Assembly (NCBI GenBank): GCA_016794525.1
Contig: JAEUJY010000034.1
Coordinates: 62,001 to 126,000, forward strand
Origin: Myxococcales bacterium
GTDB lineage: Bacteria; Myxococcota_A; Polyangia; Haliangiales; Haliangiaceae
Length of the DNA stretch: 64,000 bases
Direction of reading: 5' to 3'
Of this stretch, positions 27,593 to 37,133 are shown piece after piece; within the stretch, counting starts at the first letter, position 1, and each line of letters begins with the position of its first letter. The notes under the pieces were generated by a model. That model did no database searches. It had not been told where the DNA came from and worked only from the letters and a program-made list of their open reading frames with translations. The position numbers and the translations under genes were made by a program.

Positions 27593-28165
27593 CTAGGTCG
27601 GGACAGCCCCGAGAGTATGGCGCAGTTTGGCCAGGCCGGCGGCCAGGCGTGACTTGACGGTGCCGATCGGGACGTCGAGCCGGGTGGCGATCTCGGAGCA
27701 CGACAGGCCCTCGAAGTAGGCCAGCTCGAGCACCGCCCGCTGATCCTCGGACACCTCGGCCAGGGCGCGGCGGACCCGGGCCTGGTCGGGGGTGGCGCTG
27801 GGGTCGTCGTCGCCGACCACCCGGCCGATGACCTCGTCGTCGCCGCTGCGCCGGGACACCCGGGCCGACTTGACCACGTCGAGCGCGCGCGATCGCATGC
27901 GGATCACGAGCCAGGTACGAACGCGACCGCGCTTCAGATCGTAATCTTTGGCGGCGCGCCAGACCTCGAGGAAGACGTCGTGGAGCAGGTCCTCGGCCTC
28001 GCCGCGGTTCTTGAGGATCCGCAGCCCGAGCGCCAGCATCGTGGCGGCGTGGCGGTCGTACAGCGCGGCCAGGGCGGCGCGATCGCCGGCGGCCATCGCC
28101 TGGATCAGCGCGATGTCGGCGGCGTCGTCGGTCGTGGCGTCGGGCCGCGTCGCCCCCGCGGTCAT
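27593..28165 (-). CDS. ECF-family RNA polymerase sigma factor
   Basis: A 190-residue sigma factor with region 2 at about residues 25-95 (LYDRHAATMLALGLRILKNR, EAEDLLHDVFLEVWRAAKDYD) and region 4 at about 125-185 (RALAEVSEDQRAVLELAYFE, SEIATRLDVPIGTVKSRLAAG, the helix-turn-helix). It belongs to the sigma-K/RpoE group usually paired with cupin anti-sigma factors, and the next gene on this strand (50-base gap) is such a protein. The target regulon is not visible. ATG 28165 was chosen; a longer frame exists but adds no conserved residues. The 73 bases to the divergent helicase gene must hold both promoters. Confidence 0.9.
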   Translation of the reverse strand: MTAGATRPDATTDDAADIALIQAMAAGDRAALAALYDRHAATMLALGLRILKNRGEAEDLLHDVFLEVWRAAKDYDLKRGRVRTWLVIRMRSRALDVVKSARVSRRSGDDEVIGRVVGDDDPSATPDQARVRRALAEVSEDQRAVLELAYFEGLSCSEIATRLDVPIGTVKSRLAAGLAKLRHTLGAVPT

Positions 28166-28238
28166 GGAAACGACGCTAGCACGATCCACGTGCATGGGTG
28201 AGGTTGCGCAGGTCGGTCGCTCCTTGTAAGTCAGCGTG

Positions 28239-31118
28239 ATGGCCGCGGCCGACCTGCGCGACGCGATCCGCGAAGCCGCCTCGACCCGGGCGTGGTCGCA
28301 GGGCGTGACCCTCGCGCGCGAGGATCGCGTCTCGGGCAAGAGCGCCAGCAAGGGCGAGCAGGTGGTCGAGGTGCGGGTGCCGACCCGGCCGACGCCGTAC
28401 ACCGTCGTGCTGTACCTCGACGACGAGGAGTGGGACTGCGACTGCGGGACCCGCGAGGCGGCCTGCTCGCACGCGTGCGCGGCGGCGATCGTGACCGCCG
28501 AGGCCGCCGCCAAGGGCGTCCCGCTGCCGGTGTCGAAGGCGGCGGGCGCGGCGATCGGCTACCGGCTCGGGCCCGACCCGGCCGGCCTGGCGGTGGCGCG
28601 GGTCGCGATCGAGAACGGCCGCGAGACGCCGATCACGACGTCGGTGCAGTCGAGCGCGGCCGGCCGCGGGCCCAAGCTGGCGATCACCGAGGCCGACCTG
28701 CTGGTCGACCAGCTGCTGGGCACCCGGCCCGACGCGCCGATCGGCGCCGACCGGGTCGATCGCCTGCTGCAGGTGCTGGCCGACGCCGCCGACGTGCGCT
28801 TCGCCGGGCAGCCGGTCAAGACCAGCGGCGAGCCGGTGACGCCGCGGGCGATCCTATCCGACGCTGGCGACGGCGTGGTGGTGCGGCTCGAGGCGCCGAG
28901 CGGCGCGCGGGCGGTGTCGCTCGGCGTCGCCGTGGTCGGCGACACGCTGCACCCGATCGGCGCGATCGATCTGGGCGGCGCGCGGTTCGAGCACCTGCCC
29001 GCCGAGCAGCGGTTCAGCCCGCGCGAGCTGGGCGCGGTGGCGACGACGATGGTGCCGGCGCTGGCGGCGCGCATCCCGATCGAGATCCGCACCCGGCGGC
29101 TGCCGTCGGTGGCGCGCGGCATGGCGCCGCGGGTGATGCTCGACGTCGTGCAGCGCGGCGAGTCGCTGTCGGTGATGGCGATCGTCGTCTACGGCGATCC
29201 GCCGGTGGCGCGGGTCGACGGCGATCGGCTGGTGCACCTGGGCGGCGACGTGCCGGTGCGCGATCTCGACGGCGAGCAGCGGCTGCGCCACCGCCTGCGC
29301 AGCGAGCTCGACCTGCTGCCCGGCCGGCGCATCGAGGCCAGCGGCCGCGACGCGTTCGAGCTGTCGGCCAAGATCGCGCGCTGGCTGCGCGCCGACGCCG
29401 CGGCCGCCGACGCCGCGCGCGCGGTGCCGCTGGCGTTCGACGTCGACGTCAGCCGGGGCCTGGCGGTCAGCGTGACCGGCGAGGGCCGCGCGGTCGACGC
29501 GCTGGCGGCGCTGCGCGCGTGGCAGGCCGGCGCCGACCTGGTGGCGCTCGAGGGCGGCGGCTGGGGCGCGCTGCCGATGCAGTGGCTGGCGCGCCACGGC
29601 GCGATCCTGGGCGACCTGCTGGCGGCGCGCGAGCCCGACGGCGGGCTGCCGGCGTTCGCGCTGCCCGACGCGGCGCGGCTGGCCGACGACCTCGGCGTGC
29701 CGGCGCCGATGGACCTGACCCGGCTGCGCGCGCTGGCCGACGACTTCGACGGCATCCAGGAGGCGCCGCTGCCGCCGGGGCTGACCGCCGAGCTGCGCCA
29801 CTACCAGCGGCGCGGCGTCGACTGGCTGGCGTTCTGCCGCGACGCCGGGCTCGGCTGCGTGCTCGCCGACGACATGGGCCTCGGCAAGACCGTCCAGGCG
29901 CTGGCCGCGGTGCGCGGCCGGACGCTGGTGGTCAGCCCGACCTCGGTCGCGCCCAACTGGCTGGCCGAGGCCGCGCGGTTCCGCCCCGACCTGAAGGTCG
30001 CGCTCTACCACGGCGGGCGGCGCAAGCTGGTCGACGACGCCGACCTGACGATCACGACGTACCCGATCGTCCGCAACGACATCGACGCGCTGGCCACGAT
30101 CGCGTGGGACACGGTGATCCTCGACGAGGCCCAGGCGATCAAGAACCCCGACAGCCAGATCGCGCGCGCCGCGTACCGGCTCAAGGGCGCGTGGCGGGTG
30201 TCCCTGTCCGGCACGCCGATCGAGAACCGGCTCGACGAGCTGTGGAGCCAGCTGCACTTCACCAACCCCGGCCTGCTCGGCGCGCGGGTCGACTTCCGCG
30301 ATCGCTGGGCCACCGCGATCGAGGCCGGCGACGCCGAGACCGCGGCGCGGCTGCGCACCCGGGTGCGGCCGTTCGTGATGCGCCGCCTGAAGAAGGAGGT
30401 CGCGCCCGAGCTGCCGCCGCGCACCGAGAGCGTGCTGTGGGTCGAGCTCGACGACGACGAGCGCACCACCTACGACGCGATCCGCGCCGCGACCCAGGCC
30501 GACGTGCTGGAGCTGCTCGAGCACGGCGGCGGCGTGATGGCCGCGCTCGAGGCGCTCTTGCGGCTGCGCCAGGCGGCGTGCCACCGAGGCCTGTTGCCGG
30601 GGCAGCGCGCCGACGGCTCGACCAAGCTGACGACGCTGGTCGAGGCGGTGGCCGCGGCGGTCGCCGCCGGCGGCAAGGCGCTGGTGTTCTCGCAGTGGAC
30701 GTCGTTGCTCGATCGGGTCGAGCCGGCGCTCACCGCCGAGGGCCTGGCGTTCACCCGGCTCGACGGCTCGACCCGCGATCGCGCCGACGTCGTCGCGACG
30801 TTCCAGGACGCGGGCGGCCCGCCGGTGATGCTGCTGTCGCTCAAGGCCGGCGGCACCGGCCTCAACCTGACCGCGGCCGATCACGTCTTCCTGCTCGATC
30901 CGTGGTGGAACCCGGCGGTCGAGGATCAGGCCGCCGACCGCGCCCACCGCATCGGCCAGGACAAGCCGGTCATGATCTACCGGCTGGTCGCGCGCGACAC
31001 CGTCGAGGAGCGCGTGCTGGCGCTGCAGGACAAGAAGCGCGCGATCGCGGCGGCCGCGCTCGACGGCGGCGCCGCGCTGGCGATCACCCGCGACGACCTG
31101 CTCGACCTGCTGCGATGA
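28239..31118 (+). CDS. SNF2-family DEAD/DEAH helicase with N-terminal SWIM zinc finger
   Basis: A 959-residue translocase. The SWIM finger Cys67-x-Cys69-x6-Cys76-x-His78 ([16 protein letters not shown]) lies near the N-terminus. The SNF2 core begins near residue 515 ([17 protein letters not shown]): Walker [13 protein letters not shown], Walker [12 protein letters not shown], motif [19 protein letters not shown], and C-terminal motifs [31 protein letters not shown] and DRAHRIGQ. It is an ATP-driven double-strand DNA translocase, probably for DNA repair, transcription recycling or chromatin-like remodelling. A GTG three bases upstream could also start translation. Its stop overlaps the start of the RNA-ligase gene (ATGA), suggesting shared function. 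Confidence 0.92.
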   Translation: MAAADLRDAIREAASTRAWSQGVTLAREDRVSGKSASKGEQVVEVRVPTRPTPYTVVLYLDDEEWDCDCGTREAACSHACAAAIVTAEAAAKGVPLPVSKAAGAAIGYRLGPDPAGLAVARVAIENGRETPITTSVQSSAAGRGPKLAITEADLLVDQLLGTRPDAPIGADRVDRLLQVLADAADVRFAGQPVKTSGEPVTPRAILSDAGDGVVVRLEAPSGARAVSLGVAVVGDTLHPIGAIDLGGARFEHLPAEQRFSPRELGAVATTMVPALAARIPIEIRTRRLPSVARGMAPRVMLDVVQRGESLSVMAIVVYGDPPVARVDGDRLVHLGGDVPVRDLDGEQRLRHRLRSELDLLPGRRIEASGRDAFELSAKIARWLRADAAAADAARAVPLAFDVDVSRGLAVSVTGEGRAVDALAALRAWQAGADLVALEGGGWGALPMQWLARHGAILGDLLAAREPDGGLPAFALPDAARLADDLGVPAPMDLTRLRALADDFDGIQEAPLPPGLTAELRHYQRRGVDWLAFCRDAGLGCVLADDMGLGKTVQALAAVRGRTLVVSPTSVAPNWLAEAARFRPDLKVALYHGGRRKLVDDADLTITTYPIVRNDIDALATIAWDTVILDEAQAIKNPDSQIARAAYRLKGAWRVSLSGTPIENRLDELWSQLHFTNPGLLGARVDFRDRWATAIEAGDAETAARLRTRVRPFVMRRLKKEVAPELPPRTESVLWVELDDDERTTYDAIRAATQADVLELLEHGGGVMAALEALLRLRQAACHRGLLPGQRADGSTKLTTLVEAVAAAVAAGGKALVFSQWTSLLDRVEPALTAEGLAFTRLDGSTRDRADVVATFQDAGGPPVMLLSLKAGGTGLNLTAADHVFLLDPWWNPAVEDQAADRAHRIGQDKPVMIYRLVARDTVEERVLALQDKKRAIAAAALDGGAALAITRDDLLDLLR

Positions 31119-31831
31119 CGGCGCGGCTGTACCCGCGCATCCCGCACCTGCCGGGCTCGCGGCTGGGGCCGAGCGAGCGCCACGCCGCCGCGGCGGTGGT
31201 GGCGCGGATGACGGTCGCGGCCGGCGACGGCGATCGGGTGATCGTCACCGAGAAGCTCGACGGCTCGTGCGTCGCGCTGGTCGGCGTGGCCGACGGCGTC
31301 GCGGCCCGCGGTCGCGACGGCGGGCTGTGCGCGACGTCGCGCAACGACGGCCGGCGGGCGTGCGCGGCGTGGGTCGAGGCGCGGGCGGCGCAGCTGGCAG
31401 CGGGCGGCGCGGTGCCGGTCGGCGCGCGGCTGGTGTGCGAGTGGCTGGCGCTGGCCCACGGCACGCGCTACGCGCTGCCCCACGGGCCGCTGGTGGCGAT
31501 CGACGGCTTCGACGCCGCCGGCGCGCGCTGGCCGTGGGCGCGGGTGCAGGCGACGGCCGCGGCGCTCGGGCTGCCGACGCCGATCGTGCTGCACGCCGGC
31601 GGCGCGCTCGCGATCGACGCCGCGCTGGCGGCGCTGGGCGACCACGGCCACCACGGCGCGATCGATCGCGCCGAGGGCGTGATGTACCGGCTCGAGCACG
31701 GCGCGCGGGTGATCGCGCTGGCCAAGCTGGTGCGGCTCGACAAGCAGGACGGCGTCTTGCTCGCCGATCACAGCGGCGGCGACCACGTCTGGAACGCGTG
31801 GCCCGACGACGGCCGCGGCGCGCGCGGCTAG
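31115..31831 (+). CDS. RNA ligase family protein
   Basis: A 238-residue nucleotidyltransferase of the RNA-ligase superfamily. The start [16 protein letters not shown] and the nucleotidylation motif [14 protein letters not shown] (KxDG, Lys47) are typical of the small phage- and bacteria-encoded T4 Rnl2-like ligases. Later motifs are EWLALAHGT (motif IIIa position), AEGVMYRLE (motif IV) and ALAKLVRLD (motif V, with the second Lys). Such enzymes seal nicks in RNA through an AMP-lysine intermediate. It overlaps the helicase gene by four bases and converges with the prolyl oligopeptidase by the shared tetranucleotide CTAG. A role in RNA repair is inferred. Confidence 0.85.
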   Translation: MTARLYPRIPHLPGSRLGPSERHAAAAVVARMTVAAGDGDRVIVTEKLDGSCVALVGVADGVAARGRDGGLCATSRNDGRRACAAWVEARAAQLAAGGAVPVGARLVCEWLALAHGTRYALPHGPLVAIDGFDAAGARWPWARVQATAAALGLPTPIVLHAGGALAIDAALAALGDHGHHGAIDRAEGVMYRLEHGARVIALAKLVRLDKQDGVLLADHSGGDHVWNAWPDDGRGARG

Positions 31832-34026
31832 CGCGGCCAGCCGACGCGCTGGTCGGGGTGGTCGTGGACGTAGAGCACGAACGCCACCTCGCGCGCCAGT
31901 TGCTTGAGCCGATCGAAGCGCCCCGACGCGCCGCCGTGACCCGACGCCATGTCGACGTCGAGCACCAGCAGGTTGCGGTCGGTCTTGGTGGCGCGCAGCT
32001 TGGCCACCCACTTGGTCGGCTCGTAGTACTGCACCTGGCTGTCCCACAGGCCGGTGTGGACGAAGATCGCCGGGTAGTCCTGGGCCGCGACGTTGTCGTA
32101 CGGCGAGTACGACAGCATGTACTGGTAGGCGGCCGGCTCCTTGGGGTTGCCCCACTCGTCGAACTCGCCGGTGGTCAGCGGGATCGACTCGTCGAGCATC
32201 GTCGTGACGACGTCGACGAACGGCACCTGCGCGACGACGCCGCGGTACAGCTCGGGCGCGAGGTTCAAGATCGCGCCCATCAGCAGCCCGCCGGCGCTGC
32301 CGCCCTGCGCGAACACCTGGTCGCGGGCGCCGTAGCGCTCGGCGATCAGGTGCCGGGTCACCGCGATGAAGTCGGTGAACGTGTTGCGCTTGTGCATGAG
32401 CTTGCCGTCCTCGTACCAGGCGCGGCCCAGCTCCTGGCCGCCGCGGACGTGGGCGATCGCGAACACCCAGCCGCGGTCGAGCAGGCTGACGTAGGCCTGG
32501 CGCATCCGCGGATCGTTCGACGAGCCGTACGAGCCGTAGCCGGTGATCAGCAGCGGCGCGGTGCCGTCGCGCGGGGTCGTGCGCCGGTAGACCAGCGAGA
32601 TCGGGACCGCGACGCCGTCGGCGGCGGTGGCGTGCAGGTACTCGCTGACGTACTGGGTCGGGTCGTAGCTGGGGACCGGCTGCTGCTTGAGCAGCTCGCG
32701 CGCGCCGGTGCGCGGGTCGACCTCGTAGACCGCGGTGGGCGCGACCAGCGAGTCGTAGGCGTAGCGGATCCGCGGCGCCGCGGCGTCGGGCAGGTCGATC
32801 ACCGCCATCGTGTAGGCCGGGTCGGCCGCGTCGACGAAGAACGCCGGCTTGCCGGCGGGGACCACCTCGACCTTGCTCATGCCGCCGCTGCGCACCGTGG
32901 CCGCGACGACGCCGTGGCCGACGGTGACGCTCTGGACGAAGGCGTCGGGGCGGGCCGGGATGACGTCGCGCCACGCCGCGCGGTCGCGCTGCTTGCCCTC
33001 GCGCACGCTGACGACGCGGAAGTCCTTGGCGTCGGCGTTGGTGCGGATGACGAACTGGCCGTCGAGGTGGTCGAGGTCGTACTCGTGGTCGGGCGCGCGC
33101 GGCAGGAACACCGTCGGCGCGCGGGTCGGCTTGCGCGCGTCGATCAGCCGGGCCTCGCTGGAGGTCGTCGAGTCGGCGCCGATCACGACGTAGCGCCGCG
33201 ACTTGGTGCGCTGGAGGTAGAGCGCGAACGTCGCGTCGTCCTCGCGGTAGACCAGCGGGTCGGCGGCGGCGGCGCCCAGCGTGTGGCGCATCACCCGATC
33301 GGCGCGCAGCGTCGTCGGATCCTTGCCCAGGTAGAACAGCGTGCGCCCGTCGGCGGCCCACGCCAGCGACGGCGCGACGTTGGTCGCGGTGTCGGGCAGC
33401 ACCCGGCCGGTCGCGAGCTCCTTGACGTGCAGCTCGAACTGGTTGCGGCCGACGGTGTCGTCGACCCACGCCACGCGCGCGCCGTCGGGGCTGACCGCGT
33501 AGCGGCCGATCCGGTAGTACGCGTGGCCGGCGGCCAGCTGGTTGCCGTCGAGGATGACCTCCTCGGGCGCGGTCATCGTGCCCTTGCGGCGGCAGTGGAT
33601 CGGCTGCTGCAGCCCGGCCTCGTAGCGGACGTAGTACCAGTAGCCGTCGTCGAGCGTCGGCACGCTGGTGTCGTCCTCCTGGACCCGGCCGCGCATCTCG
33701 GCGAACAGCGTGGCCTCGAGCGCGGCGGCGTCGGCCAGCGCCGCCGCGGTGTACGCGTTCTCGGCCTCGAGGTAGCTCAGCACCTCGGGCTGATGGCGGG
33801 TGTCGTCGCGCAGCCAGTAGTACGGATCGTTGCGCGCGCCGCTGGGCGAGTCGACCGCGTGGTCGCGGCGCGCGGCGACCGGCGGCTGCGGCGCGGGCGC
33901 GGCGGGCGCGGCGTCGACGGTGGGCGGCGGGGGCGGATCGACCGGGGCGGGCCCGGTGGTGCGCGCGGGCGCCCCGCCGTGGCAGGCGACGAGGGCGACG
34001 AGCGCCGGGAGCAACGAGCTGCGCAT
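31828..34026 (-). CDS. Prolyl oligopeptidase family serine peptidase (S9, oligopeptidase B-like), lipoprotein
   Basis: A 732-residue serine peptidase. The N-terminus MRSSLLPALVALVACHGG is a lipoprotein signal, followed by a Pro/Ala-rich linker. The start NDPYYWLRDDTRHQPEVLSYLEAEN is diagnostic of oligopeptidase B/prolyl oligopeptidases; a beta-propeller follows (residues about 110-440). The catalytic domain has VFAQGGSAGGLLMG (GGSAGG, Ser near 575), the Asp in the LVLDVDMASGHGG region, and the His near 694. It cleaves short peptides, probably after basic residues if truly oligopeptidase B-like. The lipoprotein signal places it outside the cytoplasm, unlike E. coli PtrB. Confidence 0.92.
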   Translation of the reverse strand: MRSSLLPALVALVACHGGAPARTTGPAPVDPPPPPTVDAAPAAPAPQPPVAARRDHAVDSPSGARNDPYYWLRDDTRHQPEVLSYLEAENAYTAAALADAAALEATLFAEMRGRVQEDDTSVPTLDDGYWYYVRYEAGLQQPIHCRRKGTMTAPEEVILDGNQLAAGHAYYRIGRYAVSPDGARVAWVDDTVGRNQFELHVKELATGRVLPDTATNVAPSLAWAADGRTLFYLGKDPTTLRADRVMRHTLGAAAADPLVYREDDATFALYLQRTKSRRYVVIGADSTTSSEARLIDARKPTRAPTVFLPRAPDHEYDLDHLDGQFVIRTNADAKDFRVVSVREGKQRDRAAWRDVIPARPDAFVQSVTVGHGVVAATVRSGGMSKVEVVPAGKPAFFVDAADPAYTMAVIDLPDAAAPRIRYAYDSLVAPTAVYEVDPRTGARELLKQQPVPSYDPTQYVSEYLHATAADGVAVPISLVYRRTTPRDGTAPLLITGYGSYGSSNDPRMRQAYVSLLDRGWVFAIAHVRGGQELGRAWYEDGKLMHKRNTFTDFIAVTRHLIAERYGARDQVFAQGGSAGGLLMGAILNLAPELYRGVVAQVPFVDVVTTMLDESIPLTTGEFDEWGNPKEPAAYQYMLSYSPYDNVAAQDYPAIFVHTGLWDSQVQYYEPTKWVAKLRATKTDRNLLVLDVDMASGHGGASGRFDRLKQLAREVAFVLYVHDHPDQRVGWPR

Positions 34027-34095
34027 CGCCGACTGGTACCACGCACGCGCCGCCGGCGCGTTCACCCCTCTGCGGCGAGCCGGCGGCGTGGCACG

Positions 34096-35256
34096 ATGGG
34101 CGCCGTGACGACGCGGGTGTGCTTCGCGACGCCCAACCAGGGCTACCAGGACGATCTGCGGCGGCTGATGGCCGACGTCGACGTCGTGCTGTCGCGCTTC
34201 GGCCCGGCGGTGCCGCCCGGGCTCGACCTCGAGGCCACCGCGACGTGGCGCGCGCGCGCCGCGTTCGCCGCGCTGGGCGAGCGCTGCTTCGTCGAGAACA
34301 CCGAGCTGGCGATCGACGGCGAGCCGCCGCTGCGCGGCGCGGCGATGAAGGCGCTGCGCGAGTCGATCGGCGACGCCGGCGTGTGCGCGCGCTTCGGCGG
34401 GCGCGCCGCGGTGGCGCGCGTGGTCGTCGCGCTGGCCGAGGGCCCCGACGACGTCCGGCTGTTCACCGGCGCGCTCGAGGGCGCGATCGCGCGCGCGCCG
34501 GGCGCGGTGGCCGGGCGCGGCTGGGATCAGGTGTTCGTGCCCGACGGCTACGCGCGCACGTTGGCCGAGCTGGGCGACGCGACCTACCTGGTCAACATGC
34601 GCCACGGGCCGTACCTCGACCTGGCCGATCACCTGCGCGGCCGCACCTACGGCGGCGCGTTCGAGGCCCACGTCACCGTGCGCTGCGCGGCCGCCGACGA
34701 GGCGGCGTTCGCGGCGCTGTGCGATCGGCTGGGCGTCAAGCACATCGCGATCGAGCTGCCGACCGGCGACGTCGTCTCGCAGCCGATGACCGCGACCGTG
34801 CACCGCGGCGAGCTGCGCGAGGTGCAAGAGCAGGTGCACGACCTGGCGCGGGCGATCGTCGCGGCGGGCTTCGAGGTGGTGCGCACGAAGATCGAGGCGC
34901 TGCCGCGCAACCGCGATCTGCCGACGACCGACGCCGCGGCCGCCGCCGAGCCGGGTCGCTACTTCGAGTACCACCTGAAGCTGGTCATCGCGCCCGAGGT
35001 CGACCTGGCGACGATCGCGGCCACCGCGGCGGCCCACGGCGCGCGGCTGTCGCGCAACGCCCGCCGGCAGCGCGCCGACGGCAGCCACGAGCGCTACCTG
35101 ACGCTGCGGCTGCCGGGGCTGGGCAAGCCCAGCGCCGACGCGCGGTTCGCCGCGCTCGAGGCCGCCGTCGAGGCGTTGCCGGTCGCGATCACCCGCCGCG
35201 TCCGCGAGTACACCGTCTATGACTCGAACCTGGCCCTCGATCGCGGCTGGCGCTGA
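34096..35256 (+). CDS. HAM1-like NTP pyrophosphatase fused to an unknown C-terminal domain
   Basis: A 386-residue two-part protein. Residues about 6-190 match the HAM1/RdgB/ITPase fold, which hydrolyses non-canonical purine NTPs: VCFATPNQGYQDDL (phosphate loop), RCFVENTELAIDGEPPLRG (DDSGL region, here ENTEL), RLFTGALEGAIA and RGWDQVFVPDGYARTLAEL (GFGYDPIF region). The catalytic region is clearly diverged. Residues 195-386 (AHVTVRC, HIAIELPTGD, VVRTKIEALP, EYHLKLVIAP) form an internally repeated alpha/beta domain that I do not recognise. The total is about twice the size of a normal RdgB. It overlaps the next gene by 38 bases. Start ATG 34096; GTG 34105 is an alternative. Confidence 0.7.
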   Translation: MGAVTTRVCFATPNQGYQDDLRRLMADVDVVLSRFGPAVPPGLDLEATATWRARAAFAALGERCFVENTELAIDGEPPLRGAAMKALRESIGDAGVCARFGGRAAVARVVVALAEGPDDVRLFTGALEGAIARAPGAVAGRGWDQVFVPDGYARTLAELGDATYLVNMRHGPYLDLADHLRGRTYGGAFEAHVTVRCAAADEAAFAALCDRLGVKHIAIELPTGDVVSQPMTATVHRGELREVQEQVHDLARAIVAAGFEVVRTKIEALPRNRDLPTTDAAAAAEPGRYFEYHLKLVIAPEVDLATIAATAAAHGARLSRNARRQRADGSHERYLTLRLPGLGKPSADARFAALEAAVEALPVAITRRVREYTVYDSNLALDRGWR

Positions 35257-36028
35257 CCCGCGGGCCGCCGCGCTCGCCGGCTGGTTGCGCCGCGCGGCGC
35301 GCGTCGGCGATCCGGCGTGGATCGTCCGCGGCAGCCTGGTCACCGCGGCGCACTGCCCGGGCGCGCGCCCGCCGGCCGACGTCGACTACCTCGCGCCGGG
35401 CGCCGGCGCCGACTTCGACGACGCGGCGGTGGCGGCGCGGCTGTACACGATCGCCGCGGCGCCCGACGCGCAGGTGCCGCTGGCGATCGACCGCACCGAG
35501 GTCATCTGGGCCGAGTCGGAGGCGCCGGGGATGCGCGCCCACGCGATCGCGCAGGTGGCCGGCGCCGAGGTGCGGTTCGGCGTCGACGTCGCCGTCGGTG
35601 ATCCGATGTGCGTCGCGCCGCGGGCGATCGCGGTGGCCGACGTCGGCGTCGTGCCCGCGTGCGCGCCCGAGATGCTGTTCGGCTGGAAGGTCCACGGGCT
35701 GTGCGAGTTCGGGCGCGGCCGCTGGCGGGCCAAGGACCTGTTCGACCTCGACCTGCTGTGGCGCCACGCGGCGCTCGACGTCGCGGCGACCCGCGCGGCG
35801 ATCGCGCTGGCGTTCGGGTCGCGCGGGCTGCCGCTCGAGGCGCTCGACGACTTCCGGCTCCGCCCGGGCTGGGGGGAGTCGACCGGCGGGCGGCGCAAGT
35901 GGCGAGGGCTGGCCCGCCTGCACCCGGCGGTCGACGGGTTCGCCGCGACGCGCGACCGGGTCCGCGCCGCGCTCGACGCGCTGGTCCCTGGTCGCGAGGG
36001 CTCAAGATCGCCGGCCGACGGTCGATGA
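35219..36028 (+). CDS. AbiEii/AbiGii-like nucleotidyltransferase family protein
   Basis: A 269-residue protein resembling the AbiEii family of DNA polymerase beta-type nucleotidyltransferases. WIVRGSLVTAAHCPGAR followed by PADVDYLAP matches the strand-helix-GS and the D-x-D-x motif (AD-V-D). EMLFGWKVHGLCEFGRGRWR and AKDLFDLDLLW is the characteristic lysine/arginine-rich and KDxxDL block. AbiEii proteins are toxins of type IV abortive-infection systems, but many relatives are housekeeping or orphan enzymes, and no AbiEi-type antitoxin gene is adjacent. Its start lies 38 bases inside the HAM1-fusion gene, so coupled expression is likely. Confidence 0.65.
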   Translation: MTRTWPSIAAGADPRAAALAGWLRRAARVGDPAWIVRGSLVTAAHCPGARPPADVDYLAPGAGADFDDAAVAARLYTIAAAPDAQVPLAIDRTEVIWAESEAPGMRAHAIAQVAGAEVRFGVDVAVGDPMCVAPRAIAVADVGVVPACAPEMLFGWKVHGLCEFGRGRWRAKDLFDLDLLWRHAALDVAATRAAIALAFGSRGLPLEALDDFRLRPGWGESTGGRRKWRGLARLHPAVDGFAATRDRVRAALDALVPGREGSRSPADGR

Positions 36029-36035
36029 CGATCGC

Positions 36036-37133
36036 ATGGCCGTTCCCGGCGTTTCTGGTCGCCCCGGCTGGGTGAAGCGCCTGATGGCGTGGCTCGGCCC
36101 GGGGCGCGCGACCGCGGCGGTGGTCCGGGCGCGCGGCACGGCGCCGCGGGCCGCGGTGCCGCCACCGCCCGATCGGCTGGACGCGGTGCTCGACGACCTG
36201 GTCGCCGGGCCCGCCGCGCCGCCGGCGGTCGTCCTCGACGAGCCGGATCCAGCCGTGGCCCGCGTGCTGCACCCGCTGCTGTCGGCGCGCGACGCCGGCA
36301 CCGCGGTGTACCGCCCGGCGGTCGGGCGCCTCGCCGAGCTGATGGACCTGGCCCCCGACGACTTCAACGGCACGGTCCGCCTGATCACCAGCGAGCCGGC
36401 GATCATCGCCGCGGTGCTGGCCACGGCCAACAGCGCCGAGTTTCGCCGCGGCGCCGCGGTCGCCGACATCCGCGAGGCGGTCGGCCGCCTCGGCCTGGTG
36501 CAGGTGCGGCAGCTGGCGCTGGCGGTCACGGCCCGGGCCCTGCAAGAGCCCGACGCCAGCGCCGCCGGCATCCGCCGCGTGCGCGGCGAGCGCGATCTGC
36601 ACCGCGCGCTGACCACCGCGTTCGCGTGCAGCTGGCTGTCGCTGCAGTACGCGCTGGCGCAGCCCGATCGCACGTTCGTCGCCGCGATGTTCCTCGACGT
36701 GGGGCGGCCGCTGATCTACCGCGACCTGGCGCGCCTCGAGCACGCCGCCGGACGCGCGCCGGTGTCCGACGCGATCGCCGAACAGCTGGTCGACGCGGCG
36801 CACGCCCGCCTCGGCGCGCAGACGCTGGCGGCGTGGGGGCTGCCCGACGAGGTGGTCGCGATGTGCCGCCACCACCACGACGAGCTGCTGCCGGCCGAGC
36901 TGGATCGGCGCGAGTGGCACGCCGTGCGCGCGGTGTCGGGGCTGGTGCACCTGCGCGGCGGTCAGCCCGTCACGGCCGCGACCCGGGCGAGCCTGGCGGC
37001 GCTGGCGCTCGATCGGCCGGGCCTGCGCGCGCTGCTGGTCAGCCTCGACGAGCTGTCCGATCGCGCCAGCCGCCTCCTGGGCGTCCCGGCCGAGGCCGCG
37101 GCGTGGCCGACGCCGGCGCCGATCACGGCTTGA
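36036..37133 (+). CDS. HDOD domain protein
   Basis: A 365-residue protein. After an Ala/Pro-rich N-terminus (residues 1-70), the HDOD domain runs from about 85 to 300: VGRLAELMDLAPDDFNGTVRL, AAVLATANSAEFRRG, REAVGRLGLVQVRQLAL, FVAAMFLDVGRPLIY, AWGLPDEVVAMCRHHHDELL. HDOD is an HD-like fold that usually lacks the catalytic His-Asp and acts as a regulatory module in signalling and motility, for example type IV pili control. It is preceded by seven bases from the nucleotidyltransferase gene and converges with the secreted protein below with an 11-base overlap. ATG 36036 was chosen over the upstream frame because that frame reads antisense-like arginine-rich noise. Confidence 0.85.
   Translation: MAVPGVSGRPGWVKRLMAWLGPGRATAAVVRARGTAPRAAVPPPPDRLDAVLDDLVAGPAAPPAVVLDEPDPAVARVLHPLLSARDAGTAVYRPAVGRLAELMDLAPDDFNGTVRLITSEPAIIAAVLATANSAEFRRGAAVADIREAVGRLGLVQVRQLALAVTARALQEPDASAAGIRRVRGERDLHRALTTAFACSWLSLQYALAQPDRTFVAAMFLDVGRPLIYRDLARLEHAAGRAPVSDAIAEQLVDAAHARLGAQTLAAWGLPDEVVAMCRHHHDELLPAELDRREWHAVRAVSGLVHLRGGQPVTAATRASLAALALDRPGLRALLVSLDELSDRASRLLGVPAEAAAWPTPAPITA

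Noticed and set aside
31267-34095. Upstream in-frame extension of the HAM1-fusion gene by more than 900 codons
   Set aside because: It is antisense to the prolyl oligopeptidase gene and has no similarity or composition typical of protein.
34096-36028. Call as a complete AbiE toxin-antitoxin system
   Set aside because: The nucleotidyltransferase resembles AbiEii, but the partner is a HAM1 fusion and no AbiEi-type winged-helix antitoxin was found.
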